Shown here: positions 1 through 7,427 of the stretch, one piece after another
Numbering within the stretch: the first letter of the stretch is position 1
Layout of the letters: each line of letters begins with the position of its first letter
Source: CAZSDP01 sp964605665
Lineage (GTDB): Bacteria; Planctomycetota; UBA8108; UBA1146
NCBI GenBank assembly: GCA_964605665.1
Contig: CAZSDP010000005.1
Coordinates: forward strand, 1 to 64,000
Length of the DNA stretch: 64,000 nucleotides
Direction of reading: 5' to 3'
Position numbers and translations under genes: made by a program
The notes under the pieces: generated by a model
What the model saw: the letters and a program-made list of their open reading frames with translations, nothing else
What the model was told of the DNA's origin: nothing
Database searches by the model: none

Positions 1-60
1 CAGAGACCGACGACGCAGAGACCGACGACGCAGAGACCGACGACGCAGAGACCGACAACT
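1..60. repeat. 15-bp tandem repeat, four copies
   Basis: The unit CAGAGACCGACGACG occurs three times exactly, and a fourth copy diverges in its last bases. A second 15-bp unit, GCCCAGTGTTCAGCG, is repeated twice at 66-95. Both periods are multiples of three, so a reading frame through them stays open and encodes repeated ETDDA. There are no spacers, so this is not a CRISPR array. The array may extend left of the window. Confidence 0.85.
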
Positions 61-245
61 CGGAGGCCCAGTGTTCAGCGGCCCAGTGTTCAGCGGCCGA
101 CCACCCAAAGGCCGCGAATACAAAGACCGACCACTCAGAGACCGACGATCGATCGTCCCTCTCCGACTCAAGTTCGTCGCGCTCGCGACCTCCGATCACC
201 TTACAACTCCGGCCGAAATTCGATTCCCACCACTCGTTCTCGTAA
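3..245 (+). CDS. possible 3' end of a repeat-containing protein (partial)
   Basis: From base 3 this frame is open for 80 residues and stops with TAA at 243-245. It starts with acidic ETDDA repeats, continues through two copies of AQCSA, and ends in a Ser/Arg-rich tail. The 15-bp repeats sit exactly in this frame, which is what a low-complexity C-terminal tail running in from the left would look like. No domain is recognisable and the start lies outside the window. The alternative is a non-coding repeat tract that happens to be open. A 71-codon frame at 71-286 overlaps it and looks less protein-like. Confidence 0.3.
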   Translation, partial: ETDDAETDDAETDDAETDNSEAQCSAAQCSAADHPKAANTKTDHSETDDRSSLSDSSSSRSRPPITLQLRPKFDSHHSFS

Positions 246-303
246 CAATCTTGGTCTTGGCGACTCCGATCGAAACTCTCAACTGAGAACCCCGATACGC
301 CGA

Positions 304-1665
304 TTGCGGCCACTCTCAGAAGCGGGGCCCCGTCAGACTGTCATCAGGAAGCCGATCGATCGGGTCCATAGTGCCACCGGGCTTCGCACCCGCCAGGCAG
401 ATCAGCGAAATGACTTTCGCTCCGACTTGCGAAGGAGATTCGGTCTTGATCAGGGGGTTTCTAGGAGTGCTTCACAGTCACTCAGTGGAGAGCTTCGAAG
501 GAAGTACCACTTGAACCCAGGCAAGATAGAGAGTCTGAAACCTCAGAGTCAGTCTGACCTGATCAGGGCGAGAGCTGGGAGATTGCAGCAGCGCATCGAC
601 CGGGTTTCTCCAGGTACCCAAGGTCAACCCTTGAGGGCCCCCCGGCTTGCCGATGTCGCAGGGCGAACCACTTCGGGGATTGTCGAACCTCACCGGCCTG
701 TGCCGACAATTCCGGGGATTCCGGAGGCTGGGGTGATCACCACTCCGGTGCATCATGGTTATCCGTCTCAGGGATACTATGGATATCCTTATGGGTGGTG
801 TTGGCCTTGGAGTTGGTCATTCTCCTTCGGTCGAAGCTCTTGGTGCTCTTGGTATCCAGCCTACCGATACTCCTCATACGGATGCGCGCCATTTGGTTGG
901 TCTCCATTCTGGAGAGTGACCTACTCAAGTCCCTATCGATATCGATATTCGGTGGCTTACCCAGCGTGTCTTTACGGAGGGCTCTACTACTCGTTCAGTC
1001 CGATCTCAGGCTTCTATCCGTGCTACTCGAGCTCCTACACCGTCTACGATCGACACCTCTCCTCTTCGACGACAGTGCTCACGGTGGAGAAGCCAACGTC
1101 GACGCTGAGCGCCGGCGAGTTACGCTTTTGTGAGGGGTGGTCGCTTCTTCGAAGTGGCGCGATCGAGGATGCAGCGGAGGTTCTATACACCGCGAGTGTC
1201 GAATTACCTGAGAGTCCGATCGTTCATGCATTTCTCGCGATTGCGCTCGGAGGAACGGGCGACACCGAGCTTGGCCTCTATGCCCTCGGCGAGGCACTCA
1301 CCTTGGAGCCGCGCTGGTTGAGCTATCAGTGGAATCCTACCGCCAATTTGGGAGATTCTGGGGCATTGACCTTACGCACAAAGTTGGCGAACGATCGAGT
1401 GGCGGATCCACTCTTGCCAGCTCCATTGGCCCTCGAGACTTTTTTGGCTCTGTTAGCTGATGACCGGGATCGTCTCGAAGGCTTGCGTGGTGTGATCGCT
1501 GAGAGCCTTCTGCTTCACCCGGGGACTCCTGCACTAGCAGAATTGCTGACGGAGATTCGAAGGAGATTTGGAGAGTCGCCGGTCGCCCAGACCGATCCGG
1601 GAGTGCAATCATGGTTGCTGGAGCCCAGTTGTGACCGAATTCCGGAGTTGGGCCTTTCAAACTGA
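304..1665 (+). CDS. Tyr/Trp/Ser-rich protein with TPR-like C-terminus
   Basis: Hypothetical protein of 453 residues from a TTG at 304; the start is uncertain and no clear ribosome site is visible. Residues 1-120 are basic and arginine-rich. Roughly 150-260 are extremely rich in Tyr, Trp, Ser, Phe and Gly, with GYYGYPYG and YRYRYS runs and several cysteines. From about 275 a helical region follows that reads like two or three tetratricopeptide repeats (EGWSLLRSGAIEDAAEVLY, then HAFLAIALGGTGDTELGLY). The order, a low-complexity aromatic stretch before TPR-like helices, suggests a scaffold or surface protein, but no signal peptide is obvious. A strong terminator follows at 1693. I do not recognise a named family. 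Confidence 0.7.
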   Translation: MRPLSEAGPRQTVIRKPIDRVHSATGLRTRQADQRNDFRSDLRRRFGLDQGVSRSASQSLSGELRRKYHLNPGKIESLKPQSQSDLIRARAGRLQQRIDRVSPGTQGQPLRAPRLADVAGRTTSGIVEPHRPVPTIPGIPEAGVITTPVHHGYPSQGYYGYPYGWCWPWSWSFSFGRSSWCSWYPAYRYSSYGCAPFGWSPFWRVTYSSPYRYRYSVAYPACLYGGLYYSFSPISGFYPCYSSSYTVYDRHLSSSTTVLTVEKPTSTLSAGELRFCEGWSLLRSGAIEDAAEVLYTASVELPESPIVHAFLAIALGGTGDTELGLYALGEALTLEPRWLSYQWNPTANLGDSGALTLRTKLANDRVADPLLPAPLALETFLALLADDRDRLEGLRGVIAESLLLHPGTPALAELLTEIRRRFGESPVAQTDPGVQSWLLEPSCDRIPELGLSN

Positions 1666-1692
1666 CACTTTCCTACTGAATCGATGATGCCC

Positions 1693-1742
1693 AGGAGGCC
1701 CGAGGAGAGCGTTGAGCTCTTCTCGGGCCTCCTCTCTTTTTC
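1693..1742 (+). terminator. Rho-independent terminator
   Basis: An 18-bp stem (1693-1710 with 1716-1733, one G-T pair, loop GTTGA) is followed by CTCTTTTTC. It sits 27 bp after the stop of the TPR-like gene and separates it from the salvage genes. Confidence 0.85.
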
Positions 1743-1797
1743 GGTAGACTCTCTGTTCAATAGTCAGGACTCCTCGACTCCGAGTCGTGCTGTTCGT

Positions 1798-1803
1798 TAG
1801 AAT
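1798..1803 (+). promoter_or_regulatory. TAGAAT -10-like element just upstream of the cdd ATG
   Basis: TAGAAT ends 7 nt before the ATG at 1811, with no convincing -35 and no Shine-Dalgarno in the gap. That geometry would put the transcription start on the start codon, that is, a leaderless mRNA. This is a weak inference from one hexamer. Confidence 0.3.
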
Positions 1804-1810
1804 CTCGGGC

Positions 1811-2266
1811 ATGGAAAGACCAAGTGTGGAACCACAAGTCCGAGACTTACTCGTCCAGCAGGCAGTTGCTGCGAGAGAGAGAGCGTACTGCCCGTATTCA
1901 CAGTATCGCGTGGGAGCAGCAATTTGGCTCGGCGCTGAGTTTCCCATCGTCGATGGAGTGAATGTTGAGAATGCGAGCTATGGTCTCACCATCTGTGCCG
2001 AGCGGGTTGCGATCTTTCGCTGGATCAGTGAAGGAACTCCAGGAGATCTGAAGGCGATAGCCATCGCAGCGGGTCCGAGTGAGGATGAACCGACTGGAGG
2101 TCGTCCTTGTGGAGCCTGTCTGCAGGTGATCCGAGAGTTTTCTACTGATCCGTGTGTTTTCATCGTTGAAGCGGGTGGCGAAGTCACGGAGAGAAGGCTC
2201 TCCGATTTCTTACCCGATCCATTCATTCCAGGATTTGGACCGACTGCTCAAGACTCTGAAACGTAG
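1811..2266 (+). CDS. cdd: cytidine deaminase
   Basis: Deaminates cytidine and deoxycytidine to uridine and deoxyuridine in cytosolic pyrimidine salvage. The 151-residue product has the family signatures in order: PYSQYRVGAA near residue 28, NVEN at 51-54, the catalytic CAE at 62-64 (zinc Cys and proton-shuttling Glu) and PCGAC at 99-103 (the other two zinc cysteines). The length fits the homotetrameric class, which is usually about 130-150 residues. The frame also opens at a GTG at 1787, but those eight residues (MLFVRISG) precede the conserved fold, so the ATG at 1811 is preferred. The uracil and hypoxanthine phosphoribosyltransferase genes follow on the same strand, making a salvage group. 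Confidence 0.93.
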   Translation: MERPSVEPQVRDLLVQQAVAARERAYCPYSQYRVGAAIWLGAEFPIVDGVNVENASYGLTICAERVAIFRWISEGTPGDLKAIAIAAGPSEDEPTGGRPCGACLQVIREFSTDPCVFIVEAGGEVTERRLSDFLPDPFIPGFGPTAQDSET

Positions 2267-2313
2267 TGAGTTCACGGGCGACGGGATCGTTCCAGCGCTA
2301 AAGGAGTGACGAG

Positions 2314-3129
2314 GTGCAAGAGCGAGTATATGAATCGATTGACTATCGTGCATGGGAGCTGCCCCATCAGTATGGACCTCGAGTGCACTTGCTCGCGGAG
2401 CCATATTTGCTCACCCAGCTTTCCGCGCTTTGCTCGCCTGATACTGTGCAGCCACGGGTTAATGACGTCATTGAGAATTGCTACCGCAGCCTATTAGTGC
2501 GCGTCTTCAACCAGGAGTTTCCTCGACTTCTTCGTACCGTTGACACTCGGATGGTCGAGTCTACCGATCGTGGACGGTACCATGGTGATTCTATTGATCC
2601 GACCACTCCTGTCGTCACCGTGAACATCGCGCGCGCTGGTACTTTTCCCAGCCATATTTGTTTTCACATGCTCAATCAGTTTTTGGATCCTTCGGTTGTT
2701 CGCCAAGATCACCTTGTGATGAACAGAACTGTGGACCAAGAGGGAAAAGTCACTGGTGCGAGTATTCATGGGAGCAAGATCGGTGGGGGAGTTCAGGGGA
2801 GTATCTTGATCATCCCTGATCCGATGGGAGCAACGGGTTCGTCAACACTTCAAGCGCTAGATCACTATCATGAAGAAGTGGATGGGCCACCAGAAAAGGT
2901 GATACACATCCATCTCATCGTCACCCCCGAGTATCTTCAGGCAGTCCATGAGAGGTATCCAAATGTCGAGATTTATGCGATCCGACTCGATCGAGGAATG
3001 AGTGCTCCTGAGATTTTCGACACGATTCCAGGAAGTCGTTGGGCAGAAGAGCGTGGTCTTGATGAACACCAATACATCGTGCCTGGCGGAGGTGGATTTG
3101 GGGAGGTTCTCAACAACTCTTGGGTGTGA
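2314..3129 (+). CDS. upp: uracil phosphoribosyltransferase family protein
   Basis: Expected to join uracil and PRPP to form UMP. The PRPP loop is clear at 167-178 (PDPMGATGSST), and the C-terminus has YIVPGGGGFGE at 254-264, aligning with the uracil-binding YIVPG segment of Upp. The family's usual GDAGDR after YIVPG is not kept, and at 271 residues the protein is longer than typical Upp (about 210), with an extended N-terminus. So this may be a divergent UPRTase or a sister family. The GTG start at 2314 is set by AAAGGAG at 2300-2306. It lies 47 bp after cdd and 62 bp before hpt, so the three genes could be one salvage operon. Confidence 0.8.
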   Translation: MQERVYESIDYRAWELPHQYGPRVHLLAEPYLLTQLSALCSPDTVQPRVNDVIENCYRSLLVRVFNQEFPRLLRTVDTRMVESTDRGRYHGDSIDPTTPVVTVNIARAGTFPSHICFHMLNQFLDPSVVRQDHLVMNRTVDQEGKVTGASIHGSKIGGGVQGSILIIPDPMGATGSSTLQALDHYHEEVDGPPEKVIHIHLIVTPEYLQAVHERYPNVEIYAIRLDRGMSAPEIFDTIPGSRWAEERGLDEHQYIVPGGGGFGEVLNNSWV

Positions 3130-3191
3130 GATTTCGATTTGGAGTTTAGCCACAAAGTTTCTGCTCAAATTTCGATGGAAAGTGTAAACAG

Positions 3192-3767
3192 GTGAACACG
3201 TCGAGCCATAATCCACTACAGCCGGTTCCTCCTCTTCCCTCGCACCGCCTCTCCGTCTTGATTTCAGAGGAGGAGTTGAAGCGTCGAGTCGAGGAATTGG
3301 CCAAAGAGATTTCTGCAGAACTCCGTGATAAAGATCCCGTTGTGATCTGTGTACTCAAGGGTGCATTTGTTTTCGTGTCCGATTTGATTCGTAAGCTCGA
3401 TATCCCCGTGACCACTGAGTTCATCCGAGTCTCAAGTTACGGAAACAACGTGGTCACCTCTGGTGAGGTGAAACTGGAGTTGGACTTGGCAAACTCCGTT
3501 GCGAACCGTCATCTGATTCTTGTCGAAGACATTGTCGATACCGGTTTGACTCTTCAATATCTTCGGGCGAACCTCTCTGCACGCAGTCCCGCTTCGATAC
3601 GAGTTTGCGCACTTCTCCACAAGCCTGACAACAACGTGAAGCTCTCGACCATCGACTTCGTGGGCTTCAACATTCCCGGGAAATTTGTCGTCGGTTATGG
3701 ACTCGACTATCAGGGCTACTACCGAAACTTGCCCTACATCGCCCAGATCGAAGATTTGCAGTCGTGA
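3192..3767 (+). CDS. hpt: hypoxanthine phosphoribosyltransferase
   Basis: Salvages hypoxanthine (and possibly guanine) to the monophosphate using PRPP, in the cytosol. The 191-residue protein shows VLKGAF at 54-59, the substrate-gating SSYG at 81-84, the PRPP loop VEDIVDTGLT at 111-120, a purine-contacting Lys in LLHKP near 144, and VGYGLDYQGYYRNLPYI at 167-183. These match bacterial Hpt across its length. The GTG start adds about 18 residues before the core, so a later start cannot be excluded. It is the third gene of the salvage group; about 200 bp of non-coding DNA with a candidate promoter follows. Confidence 0.92.
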   Translation: MNTSSHNPLQPVPPLPSHRLSVLISEEELKRRVEELAKEISAELRDKDPVVICVLKGAFVFVSDLIRKLDIPVTTEFIRVSSYGNNVVTSGEVKLELDLANSVANRHLILVEDIVDTGLTLQYLRANLSARSPASIRVCALLHKPDNNVKLSTIDFVGFNIPGKFVVGYGLDYQGYYRNLPYIAQIEDLQS

Positions 3768-3878
3768 TCTTGGCAGTCCAGTAGCTCAAGGGCTTCAGCA
3801 GGAGTCGGTGGGGAAATTCCACTCCGGTCGGTAGTTTACGCCACCTCCATCGGCGGTCGCGGCTGGGCCCTCAGTCCC

Positions 3879-3907
3879 TTACCGTTCTAAGTTACTAAAA
3901 TTATTGT
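3879..3907 (+). promoter_or_regulatory. candidate promoter of the ESCRT-like cluster
   Basis: TTACCG (3879-3884), 17 bp, then TATTGT (3902-3907), in the one A+T-rich patch of the gap before the eight-gene cluster. The start would be about 45 bp upstream of the first GTG. Only a weak match to a sigma-70 type promoter. Confidence 0.35.
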
Positions 3908-3963
3908 ACTTGTAGGGAATTCTCGGGCGTTTTGTTCTGGGAACGTCCCTTGCTTACCCCTCT

Positions 3964-5499
3964 GTGGATACTGTCAAGCGCTGTCAATTGGTGTCAGAAT
4001 CTTGGAAGGAGCGAGCCTTGGCGAATTCTCGGGTAGAGAAAGTCGGCGCGCTCCTCAGAGAAGAAGCGGTAGATTTCCTCTCCTATTCTCAGATTGAGTC
4101 GCTGACGACAGAAAGAGGATATTCGACCTCTGTGCGTACGATTCGATTTTACGTCAAGGAGGGAATACTTCCCTCGCCTCGCAAGGAGGGAAACACACCT
4201 GTTTTTCCTAAAGGAGAGATCCTCTCACTTCTCTTCTCGATTCACCTGATGAAGTCGCGATTCTCGAGGAGTCTCAATCAGATTCAACGCGTCCTCGCGC
4301 ACTTCCGCACAGATGCGGAGCTGCTCTCCGAGAAACTTGCGCTCTTGTATGAGGAAACTCAACGCGAAGGGCGGCACCGACTGGAGCGGGAGTGGTTGAT
4401 TGAGACCTTTTTTGAGACCATCGATGGGCGCTGTGTTTGGTATCCCATTGGAAGGCGAGGGGAGCCAGGACCTCGAACAGCAGACGATATTCTGGTGACA
4501 GAACTTCTCGATGACCTTGAACGCCTTGCTTGTTGGAAACAGAACAAGGGTGGCAATTCAGTGTGGCAGTCTCCCACTGAAGTGCTAGAGCAATCTCTAA
4601 ACTCTCGGGATGCGAAGGTAGGTCACATCATGCTAAGCGGTGAATCGCAGCCCGCAAAAGGAAATCGTGTTCCAGCAGAGCTTTCCTCAGAGGCGATCGA
4701 ACTCGATGAGGCTCGCAGGCTAGAGGAGCTATTCCTGCAGCGTTTTGAAAACAAGCTCTCTAAGCTTCCTCGTATCTTCAGCCCAGTGGAAAAAAAGTCT
4801 TACTCGATCAAACCGGGCACTCTGGATCCTCAAGTCATCGATCCGTACCAAAAAGTAGTCGACCTTTTGAAGGAAAAAGGCGTCTATGATCGAGGCCTGT
4901 TGGAGAGACTGCCACATGATCGAAGCACACGATTCACGCTGCCGCCTGCTGGGCTTTTCGGCAAAAAGTCTCCAAAACTAGTGATTAGTGGAGTTGTTGC
5001 GAGCCCCATCGATCAGTTTGTAACTCTAGGGGCGAGTGATCAGCGCCTTGGAGAGTCTGATCTCGCCCGAGTGCTTCGAGAGCAAGTCGTTTCAAAGGAC
5101 GCCTACCATGTTCTCGGGGTTCTCTCTACCGTAGGTTGGGACGATGCTGTGTTTCGGTCACCACCAAGAGGAGACCGACTTGCAGTGGTTGTGGTGCAGG
5201 CCTCCCCAGCGAAGGGTTGGGAGAGTTCACACACCCTTCCAAAGGAATTGTTGCCCTTGTTAGAGGTGTTCGATCCCGAGATGCTGGTTGAGAAGGTGAG
5301 ACGAGCCTTCTACAGAATCATCGAGCATCCGAAATTGAAGATTCCCGGAGGCCATGTGGAGGTGGAGGAGTTTCTCTCAGAGGTTGATCTCTCGAGAGAA
5401 ATCTTCGATCAGGCGATGGAACAGGTTACTCATGAAGACTCGCGCCTAAAGATAGTTCAAGTCTCTGGCAGCGAGCTTCTGAAACGCGATCGATTCTGA
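3964..5499 (+). CDS. MerR-type HTH protein, first gene of the ESCRT-like cluster
   Basis: 511-residue protein from GTG 3964. Residues about 38-110 form a MerR-like winged HTH: TSVRTIRFYVKEGILPSPR is the recognition-helix and wing region, followed by a SLNQIQRVL helix. A charged linker follows (about 130-280). The C-terminal 230 residues contain a predicted alpha/beta region (KLVISGVVASP, RLAVVVVQASP) and end in helical segments (GGHVEVEEFLSEVDLSREIF). I do not recognise the C-terminal fold; it could be a sensor or partner-binding domain. The next gene starts 16 bp downstream, so it is probably co-transcribed and is the obvious candidate regulator of the membrane-remodelling genes. The long C-terminus is unlike ordinary MerR regulators, which are about 120-280 residues. 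Confidence 0.8.
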   Translation: MDTVKRCQLVSESWKERALANSRVEKVGALLREEAVDFLSYSQIESLTTERGYSTSVRTIRFYVKEGILPSPRKEGNTPVFPKGEILSLLFSIHLMKSRFSRSLNQIQRVLAHFRTDAELLSEKLALLYEETQREGRHRLEREWLIETFFETIDGRCVWYPIGRRGEPGPRTADDILVTELLDDLERLACWKQNKGGNSVWQSPTEVLEQSLNSRDAKVGHIMLSGESQPAKGNRVPAELSSEAIELDEARRLEELFLQRFENKLSKLPRIFSPVEKKSYSIKPGTLDPQVIDPYQKVVDLLKEKGVYDRGLLERLPHDRSTRFTLPPAGLFGKKSPKLVISGVVASPIDQFVTLGASDQRLGESDLARVLREQVVSKDAYHVLGVLSTVGWDDAVFRSPPRGDRLAVVVVQASPAKGWESSHTLPKELLPLLEVFDPEMLVEKVRRAFYRIIEHPKLKIPGGHVEVEEFLSEVDLSREIFDQAMEQVTHEDSRLKIVQVSGSELLKRDRF

Positions 5500-5515
5500 G
5501 AACCGAGGAGATTTC

Positions 5516-6196
5516 ATGGTGATGGAGCGGATTCGTCAGTTGTTTGGGCGCAAGGAAGTACCAGTGGAAGCTCGCGATATTCTCGCGAACGCCACAAATG
5601 CGCAAGAAATGCTGAAAGGTCTCGATGAGCTGATCACCAGAAATGAGGTGGAGGTCGATCGCATTCACAAGGAGATCGAATCTCTTGAAGAGGCTGAAGG
5701 GCAGGAAAAAGAACGAATCCGTGGGGGAGAGCTCGCGGATCGTAGTCGAAACAACGCGCTCCGGAGAGTCGGTCGGCTTCGGAAGCAGATGGACAACTTA
5801 GAGGAGAGACTGCGAATTTATAATCGCAATATCAACCTCCAGATTCACTTGGCTGGAAAAGTCCAAGCGCTTGAAGCGATGGAGTTGCGCGGAGTAGACG
5901 AAGAGCGTATCGACTCGATTCTCCTCGACTATGAAGAAGAACTGAGCCAGTACTCCAGTGTGCTGGATACCGAGGAAATCGCGACGAGTGAACTCCCAGA
6001 GAGAATGGACGACTCGGAAGAACTACGCTTGCTTGAAGCTGAAATCATGGGTGTGCCCGCAGATTCTGCTCATGCACAAGAGCCCGAATCGCCAGCCACT
6101 ACCGGTGAGTCGAGTGAACCTCAAGTGAAGGAAGAAGCCAAGAAGGAATCAGATCGGCCTGCTGCCGCTCCACGTACTGAGGAGGCTGAGCCTTGA
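5516..6196 (+). CDS. ESCRT-III-like (Snf7/CHMP4-type) helical protein
   Basis: 226 residues, almost all helical and highly charged. It starts with a short amphipathic stretch, RIRQLFGRK, as in Snf7/CHMP4 proteins, which insert an N-terminal helix into membrane. A basic helical hairpin (about 33-112) includes ALRRVGRLRKQMDNLEERL, then helices ALEAMELRGVDEERIDSILLDYEEEL (118-143) matching the alpha3/alpha4 pattern of ESCRT-III, then a flexible acidic C-terminus. A short conserved-looking segment, SEELRLLEAEI (167-177), could serve as a MIT-binding motif. ATG 5516 has CGAGGAG five bases upstream. The next gene overlaps by 4 nt. The fold assignment is from pattern and size, not from a profile search. 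Alternatives are a PspA-like or generic coiled-coil protein. Confidence 0.75.
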   Translation: MVMERIRQLFGRKEVPVEARDILANATNAQEMLKGLDELITRNEVEVDRIHKEIESLEEAEGQEKERIRGGELADRSRNNALRRVGRLRKQMDNLEERLRIYNRNINLQIHLAGKVQALEAMELRGVDEERIDSILLDYEEELSQYSSVLDTEEIATSELPERMDDSEELRLLEAEIMGVPADSAHAQEPESPATTGESSEPQVKEEAKKESDRPAAAPRTEEAEP

Positions 6197-6804
6197 TTGG
6201 GATATTGAAGAAACTATTCGGCGCACCAGAACCGATCACAGTTGAGTCTCTGAAAACCGCCCTTCAGCAAGTTGAGCGTGATCGTCGTAAGAGTCGAGTC
6301 AGCGTTCGCCGTTGGGAGCGGGAGCGCAAGAAGATGCTCGACAAGATGAAAACTGCTCGGAGCGAAAAGAACGACTTAGAAGCAGACTTTGTCTGGGAGC
6401 AATTCAAGCAACATCGAGTTGAGGGTGCAGAGCTCCGCCGGGAGGGTCGCGTTTACAACCTCGAAGCGCTTGCGCTTGGAAGAACTGTCAGGGCGCTGGA
6501 GCGCTTAGAGAAGAAGAAGGATCGTGAAGGGGCACGCGCACTGATCGATAGAATCAGAACGTCGGGACTCCCGGAGCGAATCGCACTTGATCAAGACGAA
6601 CAACTTCGAAGTCTTGAAGAAATGAATGAGATTCTCGAAGAGTTTTCAGGCGAACTGGATCACTCCCCAGAGGATCCGGAAAAGGCACTCTTCTTTGCTG
6701 AGCTCGATTCAATTTCCGAAGTGGAGAAGTCGGGGGAGTCGACTGAAGCGAAGGAGCGAGAAGAAGAGTTGCTTCGTCGCTTCGAAGAAGATCCAGAAGT
6801 TTGA
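6193..6804 (+). CDS. second ESCRT-III-like helical protein
   Basis: 203 residues from TTG 6193, overlapping the previous stop. The N-terminus MIGILKKLFGAPEP mirrors the amphipathic start plus LFG of the preceding protein. A basic hairpin spans about 17-85. It is followed by alpha3/alpha4-like helices (LALGRTVRALERLEKKKDRE, 93-112, and a Leu/Glu helix at 135-155), then an acidic tail. The last residues, EREEELLRRFEEDPEV, resemble a type-1 MIT-interacting motif (acidic-x-x-L-x-x-R-L), lying at the extreme C-terminus as in CHMP1/2/3. That makes it a candidate partner of the MIT-AAA protein encoded two genes downstream. Sequence identity to its neighbours is low, so this is a distinct subunit rather than a recent duplicate. 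Confidence 0.72.
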   Translation: MIGILKKLFGAPEPITVESLKTALQQVERDRRKSRVSVRRWERERKKMLDKMKTARSEKNDLEADFVWEQFKQHRVEGAELRREGRVYNLEALALGRTVRALERLEKKKDREGARALIDRIRTSGLPERIALDQDEQLRSLEEMNEILEEFSGELDHSPEDPEKALFFAELDSISEVEKSGESTEAKEREEELLRRFEEDPEV

Positions 6805-6826
6805 TGAGCAAGAATGGAGACGAGTA

Positions 6827-7423
6827 ATGGGACTCTTCAAATCTCCTGAAGACCGTCGAATTGAGAGAGAACTTTCGATTCGTAAAGGAATCAATTCGAT
6901 TCGGCGAAACATCCGAGATCTGGAGCGGAATGAAAAGGAGTACTTGAAGAAGGCCCGACGTGCTTTGCAGATGGGCTCTAAGGATCAAGTTCAGTTTTTG
7001 AAGTCTGCGTTGAAGAGAACAGCAGTTCAGAAGCGGGCGATGGAACGCCAACTTCTGAATATCGAGACGGCGCTGCAGATCAAGAATCAAGCGGAGGCTC
7101 ATTCGGAATTCGCAACAGCGATGAACGCGCTGTCAAAGTCAATCAGTGACATGTTTGGAGCTACGGACTTCACACAAACACAAAAGGACTTTGAGAAAGC
7201 GATGATGAAGGCTCAGACGATGGAGGAGCGCGCAGAGCTCTTCCTGGAAACATCATCGTCAAGTCTCTTTGGTTTCGAAGGGTCTGGTGAGGACCTCGTT
7301 TCAGACGACGAAATCGATCAGATGATTGAAGATGAAGCGGTCGCGGAAGAGTCTCGGAGTGAACTTGATGATGCGATCGACCAAGGTCTTGCGGACGTCC
7401 GCAAAGAGCTAGGGAAGGAATGA
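6827..7423 (+). CDS. third ESCRT-III-like protein, CHMP2/Vps2-type
   Basis: 198 residues from ATG 6827; the open frame continues upstream to 6626 inside the previous gene, but MGLFKSPEDRR is the natural start. It is the clearest ESCRT-III-like protein of the three. A hairpin of alpha1 (10-48) and alpha2 (50-95) is followed by SEFATAMNALSKSISDMF (93-110) and a Q-K-x-F-E-K-A-M-M-K helix (119-128), which parallels the region of human CHMP2A around its AMKGVTKAMGTMN and MMEFERQ segments. The 48 C-terminal residues are strongly acidic (SDDEIDQMIEDEA) and end in a helix LADVRKELGK. ESCRT-III proteins assemble into membrane-bound filaments and are taken apart by Vps4; the Vps4-like gene starts 4 bp downstream. 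The assignment is by eye. Confidence 0.8.
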   Translation: MGLFKSPEDRRIERELSIRKGINSIRRNIRDLERNEKEYLKKARRALQMGSKDQVQFLKSALKRTAVQKRAMERQLLNIETALQIKNQAEAHSEFATAMNALSKSISDMFGATDFTQTQKDFEKAMMKAQTMEERAELFLETSSSSLFGFEGSGEDLVSDDEIDQMIEDEAVAEESRSELDDAIDQGLADVRKELGKE

Positions 7424-7427
7424 GGCC

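Noticed and set aside
1..60. CRISPR-like array
   Set aside because: The copies are contiguous with no spacers, so this is a simple tandem repeat.
5516..7423. plain PspA/Vipp1 homologues
   Set aside because: PspA is a single protein of about 220 residues with a long uninterrupted hairpin and no acidic tail. These three are distinct and have CHMP-like alpha3/alpha4 segments and acidic tails next to an MIT-AAA gene. PspA kinship at superfamily level is still possible.
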